DNA of 7,482 bases, taken from positions 1-7,482 of the forward strand of contig JAKAKF010000022.1 in assembly GCA_021813595.1 (NCBI GenBank), read 5' to 3'. A program made the position numbers and the translations under genes. Under the pieces are notes generated by a model. The model saw only the letters and a program-made list of their open reading frames with translations, did no database searches and was not told where the DNA came from. Below, piece by piece: positions 1-5,983 of the stretch; the first letter of the stretch is position 1, and every line of letters starts with the position of its first letter. Source of the stretch: a bacterium (GTDB taxonomy: Bacteria; SZUA-79; Acidulodesulfobacterales; Acidulodesulfobacteraceae).

Positions 1-180
1 TTCCGATAAAACTCCGTTGCCGCATCCCAAATCAAGCAGTCTGTGAGCTTTTTCTTCTTCGGGAAGCAAATCATATATAATTGCGTGCTGTTCTATATAT
101 CCGGGAATAAGTTTAACCATTAATTCTTCGTAACTGCCTGCCTGTTTTCCGAAATGTTCTTTGACTTCATTTCTGTTCAT
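1..180 (-). CDS. class I SAM-dependent methyltransferase, N-terminal part
   Basis: This frame opens with ATG at 180-178 and runs off the left edge, giving the first 60 residues. Residues 48-56 read LLDLGCGNG, the glycine-rich motif I that binds S-adenosylmethionine in Rossmann-fold (class I) methyltransferases. The preceding region, about residues 4-45, is helical and hydrophilic, as is usual before motif I. The substrate cannot be told because the acceptor-binding part lies outside the window. There is no convincing Shine-Dalgarno before the ATG, but a good promoter lies about 60 bases upstream (240-268), so this gene seems to be transcribed separately from the minus-strand operon to its right. 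The family call is secure; the substrate is unknown. Confidence 0.85.
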   Translation of the reverse strand, partial: MNRNEVKEHFGKQAGSYEELMVKLIPGYIEQHAIIYDLLPEEEKAHRLLDLGCGNGVLSE

Positions 181-239
181 AATATAAAAATACCGTTAAA
201 GATAAAATTATTTGTTTAATTCAACGAGTTGCATGAATA

Positions 240-268
240 ATTATAGCATTACATAAATACATAAGCAA
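240..268 (-). promoter_or_regulatory. sigma70-type promoter for the left-edge methyltransferase
   Basis: On the minus strand, TTGCTT (268-263) is followed by a 17-base spacer and a perfect TATAAT (245-240). The -10 is preceded by TGC, giving an extended -10. Transcription would start near 233 and leave a leader of about 50 bases before the ATG at 180. The -35 matches the consensus at only three of six positions, but the extended -10 and ideal spacing compensate. The rest of the 181-373 gap shows no gene. Confidence 0.55.
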
Positions 269-373
269 ACCTAAACAGTCATTCCATGAACCCTCGAACA
301 ATACTAGGTCTATCGCTTTAATATATATTTATAAACTTCCTTTAATTTAAATTAATTAAAATTTATCATACAT

Positions 374-922
374 TCAGCCTTGTAAGCTTAAGAGCCATTC
401 ATCCGTTCCGATTACCCTGCCGAACCGTACCTGAGTTACCAATATAGCCCTGTGCAGTTCTTCGGCGGTAACGGAACCGGCGTAATTCGTCATAGATAAA
501 GTTCCGGTAGCATCTGACAAAAACTCTACATTGTAACCGCGGTGAAATGCGCTTCTTGCCGTAGAATCGCAGCAGTTCTGAGTCATATATCCGATTATCG
601 TAACGGTATCCGCGTTAATGTCCTTAAGCCATTTATCTAATATCGTGTTTTTAAAGCTGTCGGGGAAGTTTTTTTCAATCAAAATATCCCTGTGCCGCTT
701 TGTAACTTCCGTGTGAAGTTCCCATTCATGGCTTCCCTTCCTGAAAACTGGCGATTCGGGAGATATTGCTGAATTTTGGATAACCGCCGTCGCTGTTTTA
801 TTTTCCGCTGCGGCATCCATAATTCTAAGGATATTGTTAAAACTGCCCGAAGGATGAGATACCGGCAGTTTACCGGTAAAATATTCATTCTGGACATCTA
901 TAACTAGCAGAGCGTGTTTCAT
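374..922 (-). CDS. isochorismatase-like cysteine hydrolase
   Basis: A 182-residue protein of the isochorismatase-like (cysteine hydrolase) superfamily, whose members include isochorismatases, nicotinamidases and other small amidases. The expected catalytic triad is visible: Asp9 in LLVIDVQN, Lys84 in LIEKNFPDSF and Cys117 in GYMTQNCCDSTARSAF. The hydrophobic start and the TAR-A---GY helix after the cysteine are typical. Length is normal for the family. The catalytic Cys117 is followed by a second Cys, where many relatives carry Val. The start is well supported: AAAGGAG sits five bases upstream of the ATG. The gene begins two bases after the stop of the GNAT gene, so the two are co-transcribed and probably translationally coupled. 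The substrate cannot be assigned; the family is often only loosely annotated. Cytoplasmic, with no signal peptide. Confidence 0.9.
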   Translation of the reverse strand: MKHALLVIDVQNEYFTGKLPVSHPSGSFNNILRIMDAAAENKTATAVIQNSAISPESPVFRKGSHEWELHTEVTKRHRDILIEKNFPDSFKNTILDKWLKDINADTVTIIGYMTQNCCDSTARSAFHRGYNVEFLSDATGTLSMTNYAGSVTAEELHRAILVTQVRFGRVIGTDEWLLSLQG

Positions 923-924
923 AA

Positions 925-1389
925 TTACTCCTTTGATTTTTGTAAATATTGTTTATAGTAAATATCCATAACTAAAAAATCTGCCGCCTTACCGTTTATT
1001 TCTTTAATACATTTGCCTCTTTCGGAAAATCCGATGTTTTTGTATAAACGGATTGCCATTGGATTATTTTCCCTTACTATAAGATGAATCCTGTTAATTT
1101 TCATATTAATAAATCCGTCTTTAAGAACCGTTGACGTGATTATTTTGCCATATCCGCTGCCTGTTTTGTCCGGTTTTAAGGCGATTCTGAATTCGGCTTC
1201 CGTTTCAGACGTTTTAGAAAGTATCGCAAATCCAATAAGTCCGCTTGAATGTTCGGCGGCGTAACACTTGGTATCCGGCTTGCCAAAGTACTCCGAAAGC
1301 CAGCCTCGTTTTCTTAACGCATAATCAAGTTCTTTAAAACATGGCTGATAAGAAGGCCAGTCCGTTATTACAGGTATATCGTCGGGCAA
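925..1389 (-). CDS. GNAT-family N-acetyltransferase
   Basis: A GNAT acyltransferase that would transfer acetyl from acetyl-CoA to an amine; the acceptor is unknown. The acetyl-CoA pyrophosphate loop (motif A) is seen at about residues 75-81 (KTGSGYG), a degenerate form of the usual R/Q-x-x-G-x-G/A. Motif B follows as RENNPMAIRLYKNIGF, at about 106-121. The longest ORF from a usual start codon begins at TTG (1389-1387), with no Shine-Dalgarno. The same frame stays open upstream, and the codons just before it read ILIRNLL, very like the first beta strand of GNAT proteins. The real start may therefore be an ATT at 1407-1405, or the native ATG has been lost. It sits between the methyltransferase (31-base gap) and the isochorismatase-like gene (2-base gap) in one operon. 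Confidence 0.85.
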   Translation of the reverse strand: MPDDIPVITDWPSYQPCFKELDYALRKRGWLSEYFGKPDTKCYAAEHSSGLIGFAILSKTSETEAEFRIALKPDKTGSGYGKIITSTVLKDGFINMKINRIHLIVRENNPMAIRLYKNIGFSERGKCIKEINGKAADFLVMDIYYKQYLQKSKE

Positions 1390-1420
1390 AAGATTTCGAA
1401 TTAGAATATCTGAACTAGAT

Positions 1421-2212
1421 TTAGACGGCGTACGCTTCGACCTCCAAACGAACCATCTTTACATTAATGGCGCCGGATTTATCGGCAGGATGTTCAATTT
1501 TATAAGTTTCAGACACTTCGTCAAGAAAAGCTGCCCTTAACGACTCAGGCAATCTGTCTGTAAAAGGAAACCAAGTAGTTCTTAACCAGCCTTTAAAGCT
1601 TTCTTCTCCTGAATGTTTAATATTTTTTTCAATCAGTTCCAAACGATTAGGCTTAAAATGATTTTCCTGAAGCCATATTTCATAGTCTTTTATATCGTAA
1701 AAATAATACGGCGTAACTAAATTATCAAAATAACTGCTCCAATTTTGTTTGCTACCGACTAATTTAACGGCATTTAATACTTCGCCTACATTGCCGCGTC
1801 CGCCCATCTGAAATAAAATCCTGCCTTTAGGCTTAAGACATGCGTGAACTTTTCCGAGAACGCCGCTATGGTCTTTTACCCAGTGAAGACACGCGTTAGA
1901 AAAAGCAATATCGAATTTTTTAGAGAAGTTAATTGCGCATGCATCCATTTGGTAAAATGTCAGATTTTGAAATTGAACATTAGAAAATCTTTTCGACGCT
2001 AAATTTATCAGACTTTCGGATGCATCTATCCCGACTGCCTCTCCTTTTTTTAAAATTTTCGATAACTTAGCGGTTATCTTTCCGTCTCCGCAGCCTATAT
2101 CGAGCAATGCTTCATTGCCGGTTAATGAAAGTTTTTCGATAAGTTCTTCGCCTAATTGCAGCTGGCATTGAGAATTTTTTGCGTAATCTTCGGCATTCCA
2201 ATTATGCTTCAT
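1421..2212 (-). CDS. class I SAM-dependent methyltransferase, Tam-like
   Basis: A 263-residue methyltransferase resembling the trans-aconitate methyltransferase (Tam) and BioC-like group. Motif I is LLDIGCGDGKITAKL at about 37-50. The acidic residue that usually holds the SAM ribose is Asp63 in GIDAS, and a further motif is QMDA near 88-91. FSNACLHWVKDH at about 104-115 matches the post-II region of Tam-like enzymes. The C-terminal half (RTTWFPFTDRLPESLR near 211-226) forms the substrate-cap region of this group. The start is firm, with GGGGGAG four bases before ATG. It is the first gene of a minus-strand operon with the GNAT and isochorismatase-like genes and is divergent from a LysR regulator. 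The actual acceptor is not determinable; Tam itself methylates trans-aconitate, but the name is often over-applied. Confidence 0.9.
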   Translation of the reverse strand: MKHNWNAEDYAKNSQCQLQLGEELIEKLSLTGNEALLDIGCGDGKITAKLSKILKKGEAVGIDASESLINLASKRFSNVQFQNLTFYQMDACAINFSKKFDIAFSNACLHWVKDHSGVLGKVHACLKPKGRILFQMGGRGNVGEVLNAVKLVGSKQNWSSYFDNLVTPYYFYDIKDYEIWLQENHFKPNRLELIEKNIKHSGEESFKGWLRTTWFPFTDRLPESLRAAFLDEVSETYKIEHPADKSGAINVKMVRLEVEAYAV

Positions 2213-2239
2213 TTTGCTCCCCCGTTTTAATATTAATTT

Positions 2240-2257
2240 ATATTAAGATGTTAATAT
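2240..2257. repeat. inverted repeat ATATTAA-4-TTAATAT before the methyltransferase operon
   Basis: A perfect 7-bp inverted repeat with a 4-base spacer (GATG) lies 28 bases upstream of the methyltransferase start. It could be an operator, but it is made only of A and T, so chance is a serious alternative. The 12-mer ATGTTAATATTC overlapping its right arm (2248-2259) recurs exactly at 5040-5051, upstream of the NERD gene. Confidence 0.3.
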
Positions 2258-2377
2258 TCATAATGAGATTGTTACTAATCTAAAATATATAATCGCGTAA
2301 TTTGTTTGCTTATTTAATTAACTATAAAATATTTATGCATTGGATTATATGCGCTATAAAAACTTCAAACTATGCTC

Positions 2378-2416
2378 TTGAATATAGTATAAGATTTGAT
2401 TTATAATGAATCAAAT
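2378..2416 (+). promoter_or_regulatory. lysR promoter with dyad around the -10
   Basis: TTGAAT (2378-2383), an 18-base spacer and a perfect TATAAT (2402-2407) form a plausible promoter reading into the LysR gene about 45 bases further on. The -10 lies exactly in the 7-base centre of a perfect 8-bp inverted repeat, ATTTGATT (2394-2401) and AATCAAAT (2409-2416). A regulator bound there would block RNA polymerase, which fits the autorepression common in LysR systems. The dyad does not contain a centred T-N11-A, so it is not a textbook LysR box. The divergent minus-strand operon must start in this same 238-base gap; a TATAAT is seen on the minus strand at 2349-2344, but no good -35 goes with it. 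Confidence 0.5.
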
Positions 2417-2450
2417 GAATAATTTTTATAATTAAAGTGATTATTTACTC

Positions 2451-3341
2451 ATGACGTTAACTCAATTAAATATTTTAAAAACCCTCGCGGAATCCCAAAG
2501 TTTTACAAAAACGGCGAAAGCTCTTTATATAACGCAGTCCGCAGTGAGCCATTCTATAGCATCGCTTGAAAACGAACTTGAAATCAAGTTAGTTAAAAGC
2601 GACAAAAAGACCGTCTCCCTTACCGAGGCCGGAGAAAAAGTTTATAATCATGCAAAAGAGATATTAATCAGAATAGGCAGGTTAAAAGAAGATATATCGG
2701 CATTAAAAAACTTACAGGTCGGCAGTCTTAAAATAGGCTGTTTTCAAAGCGTTTCAATAAGAATTTTGCCCGGAATTTTAAAAGAATTCAAACGCAAATA
2801 TCCGGGGATAGAGGTTTCATGGTTTGAAGGAACGGATTTGGAAGTAGCGGACTGGCTGTTAAAAGGCGCCGTCGATTTAGGCTTTATAGTGCTTCCGGCA
2901 GAAGGACTTGATTACGTTGAGCTTTTAGAAGACAAAATGTTCGTAGTTTTTAATGAAAAACATCCGCTGTGTTGCAGAAAAAGCATAGACATAAAAGAAC
3001 TTGCACGCGAACCGCTTTTAACTTTCAAGGGGTCAAGCTGCGGAATGCTGGTAGCGTCTAATTTAATGAATTCTATAAAGAAGAAGGATGAAATTAAAAA
3101 TATAGAAGCGCGCAACATAGGCACTATTATTGAAATGGTCAGGGAAGGTATCGGGGCTGCCGTTATTCCCAATCTTGCAATCCCGCTTAATTACAACGGA
3201 ATATGTTCCGTTCCTATAAAACCGGAAATAAAAAGAAAAATTGCGTTAGCGGCGCAATCTTTAGATAACCTTTCTTTATCGGCAAAGGCTTTTGTGGAAA
3301 TCACAGAAAAATTTATGGAGAAATTCAAAGTTATTTCGTAA
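2451..3341 (+). CDS. LysR-family transcriptional regulator
   Basis: A 296-residue LysR-type regulator of standard length. The N-terminal winged helix-turn-helix spans about residues 3-60 (QLNILKTLAESQSFTKTAKA, then TQSAVSHSIASLE and VSLTEAG). It is followed by a linker helix and a two-lobed periplasmic-binding-protein-like effector domain from about 90 to 295, with GSLKIGCFQS at its first strand and the REGIGAAVIP turn near 231-240. In the wing, the usual L-F-x-R is replaced by LVKS, so the common arginine is a serine. The effector cannot be inferred. Only a weak AAAGTGA lies upstream of the ATG. The gene is divergent from the methyltransferase-GNAT-hydrolase operon, the classic placement of a LysR regulator and its target, so it probably controls that operon and itself. 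Confidence 0.93.
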   Translation: MTLTQLNILKTLAESQSFTKTAKALYITQSAVSHSIASLENELEIKLVKSDKKTVSLTEAGEKVYNHAKEILIRIGRLKEDISALKNLQVGSLKIGCFQSVSIRILPGILKEFKRKYPGIEVSWFEGTDLEVADWLLKGAVDLGFIVLPAEGLDYVELLEDKMFVVFNEKHPLCCRKSIDIKELAREPLLTFKGSSCGMLVASNLMNSIKKKDEIKNIEARNIGTIIEMVREGIGAAVIPNLAIPLNYNGICSVPIKPEIKRKIALAAQSLDNLSLSAKAFVEITEKFMEKFKVIS

Positions 3342-3428
3342 TTTTTTTTATATCTTTTTCGAACAAACTTATTTGAAAAGGGTTTGCAGACTATTAATTT
3401 ATTGTTGTTAAAATTTTTTATAAAACTT

Positions 3429-3620
3429 TTATTTTTTATGTTTGCTATTTTCCCAATCTGTATCCCTGATATACAAAATTCCGTTTTCTATTTTTAGAAA
3501 ATAATTAAATAATTTAGTATATGTTTTCTCCTGATTATTTTGATATTTTTTGATTAACGACACTAAAGTATTTTTGACGGAGCTATCTATACTTTTAATA
3601 TCTCCAAGATAGTTATCCAT
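3429..3620 (-). CDS. small hypothetical protein, 63 residues
   Basis: An open frame encoding a lysine-rich 63-residue protein with no recognised domain. The amino-acid mix is not pure AT-driven noise (MDNYLGDIKSIDSSVKN at the start, ENGILYIRDTDWENSK near the end), which favours real or formerly real coding sequence. There is no Shine-Dalgarno, only a run of A before the ATG. It faces the lysR gene tail to tail and stands at the edge of a very AT-rich stretch. It could be a remnant of a longer gene or a spurious ORF. Confidence 0.3.
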   Translation of the reverse strand: MDNYLGDIKSIDSSVKNTLVSLIKKYQNNQEKTYTKLFNYFLKIENGILYIRDTDWENSKHKK

Positions 3621-3758
3621 TTTTTTTAATAATGAATGTTTGTTAGAATTAAAAAAATCGTTGAGGATTAAACATTGAATATTACTTATAGTATATCTAA
3701 AATAATTATTTTGAACTGATTTAATTTTATTTATATTCTTGTTTTTTATGATTAATTA

Positions 3759-3908
3759 TTATTTTTTAATTATTTTGACAGATTTATTTAATTTTTTATT
3801 TGAAATATTAAAATGCGGAATAAGCATTAAATCTTTCTTGAAAGATTTTGCTTTATGCCGTCTTAAATCTTTTTTAACATATTTTTCTATTACTTTTTGA
3901 ATATCCAT
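3759..3908 (-). CDS. small basic ORF, 49 residues
   Basis: A 49-codon frame starting MDIQKVIEKYVKKDLRRHKA and ending in a lysine-rich tail. It would be a strongly basic, helical small protein. It lies just downstream of, and in the same frame as, the first reading frame of the HAD-like pseudogene on the same strand. There is no ribosome binding site. It may be a remnant or chance ORF; no family is recognised. The surrounding 3621-3939 stretch is poor in G and C and otherwise shows nothing. Confidence 0.25.
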   Translation of the reverse strand: MDIQKVIEKYVKKDLRRHKAKSFKKDLMLIPHFNISNKKLNKSVKIIKK

Positions 3909-3939
3909 GATATTTATAATAGTTATAATATTTTTGAGG

Positions 3940-4202
3940 TTAATAATTTATTTTAAAAAACTCCGCCAAACTGTTTGTCTCATTAATATTAACAGGCTCC
4001 GGCAGACTAAACTAAAATCTCGGCATCCTCTGTTAAGCCAGTATGCTTTGCGGTCAGGACAATTTAACTCTATATGGTGAATCGCCAAATTATAATCGTC
4101 TATGAAATATTTTATTCCAAGTTCGGAAATAATTCTATATTTTTCTGATGGTTTAATTTGATAAACAGGTATTTCTTCTCCGAATATGTTGCGTATTCTC
4201 AT
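3940..4202 (-). pseudogene. HAD-like phosphatase, C-terminal fragment with frameshift
   Basis: The open frame from 4202 encodes the C-terminal half of a haloacid-dehalogenase-like protein. IFGEEIPVYQ is followed by a motif III lysine (Lys21 in PSEKYRII) and the motif IV acidic pair Asp35-Asp36 in YFIDDYN, then AYWLNRG. After that the main frame turns implausible (cysteine- and arginine-rich) and stops at 3950-3948. A different frame, from 4008 down to a stop at 3942-3940, reads sensibly as SLPEPVNINETNSLAEFFKI, a usual HAD-type C-terminus. One or two indels therefore lie in about 4008-4030. The N-terminal half with motifs I and II is missing, and an in-frame TAA stands directly before the ATG. 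Residues 1-30 match residues 99-128 of the HAD-like ORF at 5984-6400, including an identical 19-base stretch. This is a decayed paralogue, not a working enzyme. Confidence 0.7.
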
Positions 4203-4286
4203 TTACTTCCGCGCCTTACAATTAATTATCATATTTCCTATCCCTCTCAACTATAAAGACTTGGCATAAACCGGCAAATCGGGTGT

Positions 4287-4304
4287 AAACTATGCAAACT
4301 ATGC
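4287..4304. repeat. tandem 9-bp repeat AAACTATGC x2
   Basis: Two perfect adjacent copies of AAACTATGC, followed by AAA as the start of a third, lie in the gap between the HAD fragment and the 89-residue gene. Too short to assign a role; slipped-strand duplication or a small binding site are both possible. Confidence 0.4.
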
Positions 4305-4345
4305 AAATATCCGCAGGAGTTGACAATATAATAGATATTTGCTTT

Positions 4346-4615
4346 TTAATCCGCGGAAATTTTATCAAAACCTGCTTCGGTAAGAAGAATAGTAGAAAGC
4401 ATTAAACCATCCGGTACCTGTATTTTTTTTATTAGTCCGTTATTTTCAAGCAATGATATTGCTTCCGGAAGAAGGTCTTTTTCTATAGAATTAAGTTTAT
4501 TATTGCTATTATAAAATCTCTCAAAAAGTATCTGCCCAAGAATAACTGTGCCAACACTCAGATTCTCTTCTTTAAAGATTTTAAGAATTTCTTCTGAAAT
4601 TTGTTGCGTATTCAT
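4346..4615 (-). CDS. hypothetical protein, 89 residues, possible winged-helix fold
   Basis: An 89-residue soluble, acidic protein with no recognised family. It is mostly helical by composition (QQISEEILKIFKEENLS; VILGQILFERFY). The stretch LLPEAISLLENNGLIKKI followed by a short strand pair and LLTEAGFDKI resembles the last helix and wing of a winged-helix domain, but the resemblance is only by eye. A GGAG lies 12 bases before the ATG, somewhat far but usable (AAGGAG core). It lies divergent from the NERD gene across a 532-base AT-rich spacer and upstream of the HAD fragment on the same strand. Possible regulator of the neighbouring accessory genes; not shown. Confidence 0.6.
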   Translation of the reverse strand: MNTQQISEEILKIFKEENLSVGTVILGQILFERFYNSNNKLNSIEKDLLPEAISLLENNGLIKKIQVPDGLMLSTILLTEAGFDKISAD

Positions 4616-5147
4616 AAATAAACGTTTCTCCTTATTAAAATGTTATAAATATATATTTTAATATAATCTATATTGATAACTGCTAACTTTATAAAATAAT
4701 TATTCATTTTTAGCCTTCTTGTTTAAATCGATTTGAATATAAAATAAATAATTATTGCGTAAATATTTTTCTACAGTTATATTATGAAATAAACATTCTA
4801 TTGTTTATATTATTTCTTTTATAACATCTATATTGTATATAATTAATATTTCAATATAATGACAATTAGATTAAATTTTTATTACAATATCTTATAAAAA
4901 TTCTGAATCAAAGCGCAAATAACTAAATAAACAACTAAATAACTTAAAAATTTAACCTGCATCTAAATAAACATTGAAAATCTTAAGAAACTGATTTAAA
5001 ATCAAATCTAATATTAACATAAATAAGATATCATGTGTAATGTTAATATTCTGTCAAGCTGCGGTTTAAACTAATTTTTGCAATCTAATTTTTTTCATTA
5101 CAGTTAATCCATTAAACAAAAACATAATTTGAAAATTCTGATATTAT
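4616..5147. other. AT-rich divergent intergenic region
   Basis: This 532-base stretch separates the 89-residue gene (minus) from the NERD gene (plus). It has very low GC content and shows no ORF worth reporting. It holds near-tandem AACTAAATAA copies at 4921-4930 and 4933-4942 (12-base period), a related CTAAATAA at 4963-4970, and the 11-bp inverted repeat at 5010-5050. Both divergent genes must be transcribed from here, but -10-like hexamers are so frequent that no single promoter can be chosen. Confidence 0.6.
5010..5050. repeat. 11-bp perfect inverted repeat upstream of the NERD gene
   Basis: AATATTAACAT (5010-5020) and ATGTTAATATT (5040-5050) are perfect inverted copies separated by 19 bases, so the arm centres are 30 bases, about three helical turns, apart. 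This is a suitable shape for an operator bound by a dimer or a pair of dimers. It ends 97 bases before the NERD start codon. The arm is AT-only except for one G or C, so chance cannot be excluded. Confidence 0.45.
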
Positions 5148-5969
5148 ATGAAAACAATAACGCTCTCTGATCATACAAACGATAAACTAAGGGCTTATGA
5201 AGAACATAGAGAACATTTATATCAAGATTCTATTAACAAGCATAATAATAAAATAAGAGAAAAATTAAACCGCAGAAAAGAAATAACGGGTAACATATCT
5301 AAAGATTTAAGAAGTTATAAAATTTTAAGCGGATTCGGCAATTTAGTCAGACTGACGTTTAATATTTTAACTCCTAATCCAGCTAAACCAGTCAAATTAC
5401 AACCAAGCAACACTGAGATTATATGGGCAAGCGGCAATAAAGGAGAGAACCGCGCTTTTGAAGTCTTAAACAAACAGTTAAGCGAAGAATGGACGGCAAT
5501 TAAGGGCTACCGTAACGCCAAAGGAGAAATTGACCTGTTGACGGTAGGTCCTTATGGAATTATCGCTATGGAAATTAAATATATTAACGGCACTATTTAT
5601 TGCGACGGCGATAAATGGTGGAAAGATAAATTCGATCGTTATGGCAACCTTGTTGAAACTCTTGCTCCTATTACCGATAAAAAAGGCAGAACGCCGAGTA
5701 TGCAGGTTAATGAAGCTGCCGATATATTAGAGCGATATCTAAAAAAAAATTCAATTAACACAAGAATATATCGCATGGTTATCTTTTCTCACAAATTATC
5801 AAAAATTAAAGAAATAAAAAACAAAACGGTTGATTATATACTAAATATCCAATCAATAGATATTAATAAATTATTTTTTCAGAAAAGTACCGGTTTTAAT
5901 AAAATAGATATTGAAAAATTAATATATTTTATAAAAACAAACCATAATTTTTATAACAATAAACATTAA
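5148..5969 (+). CDS. NERD-domain (nuclease-related) protein
   Basis: A 273-residue protein with a NERD domain at about residues 93-170. NERD domains belong to the PD-(D/E)xK nuclease fold. Expected catalytic positions are present: Glu100 in NKGENRAFEVL, Asp129 in GEIDLL, and the Glu142-x-Lys144 pair in AMEIKYINGTIY. Gln186 in PSMQVNEAADIL is a likely later motif. The first 55 residues are highly charged and helical, possibly coiled coil; no signal peptide or clear membrane segment is seen. NERD proteins are often found with helicase or kinase domains and in mobile or defence contexts, but this one stands alone. There is no Shine-Dalgarno before the ATG. A truncated HAD-like gene follows 14 bases later on the same strand. 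DNA cleavage is plausible but unproven; the cellular role is unknown. Confidence 0.8.
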   Translation: MKTITLSDHTNDKLRAYEEHREHLYQDSINKHNNKIREKLNRRKEITGNISKDLRSYKILSGFGNLVRLTFNILTPNPAKPVKLQPSNTEIIWASGNKGENRAFEVLNKQLSEEWTAIKGYRNAKGEIDLLTVGPYGIIAMEIKYINGTIYCDGDKWWKDKFDRYGNLVETLAPITDKKGRTPSMQVNEAADILERYLKKNSINTRIYRMVIFSHKLSKIKEIKNKTVDYILNIQSIDINKLFFQKSTGFNKIDIEKLIYFIKTNHNFYNNKH

Positions 5970-5983
5970 AAAAGATATAACTA

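Noticed and set aside
679..897. 72-residue minus-strand frame inside the isochorismatase-like gene
   Set aside because: It is an out-of-frame shadow of a well-supported gene, with no ribosome binding site or domain.
2394..2416. Dyad before lysR as a canonical T-N11-A LysR box
   Set aside because: The dyad-centred positions at that spacing are A and T in the wrong order; kept only as a generic operator candidate.
2912..3172. 86-residue minus-strand frame inside lysR
   Set aside because: It is antisense to the effector domain of a clear LysR gene and shows no independent coding evidence.
3354..3381. Ten-pair stem after lysR (CTTTTTCGAA with TTTGAAAAGG) as a terminator
   Set aside because: The stem is weak, contains two G-U pairs and is not followed by a T run on either strand. 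The T8 run at 3342-3349 lies before it, behind only a 5-bp hairpin at 3320-3337.
4320..4348. TTGACA at 4320-4325 as a plus-strand promoter
   Set aside because: No -10 at 16-18 bases, and it would read antisense into the 89-residue gene.
4921..4970. AACTAAATAA copies as a CRISPR or iteron array
   Set aside because: Only two full short copies plus a partial one, without regular spacers or length; they look like low-complexity AT sequence.
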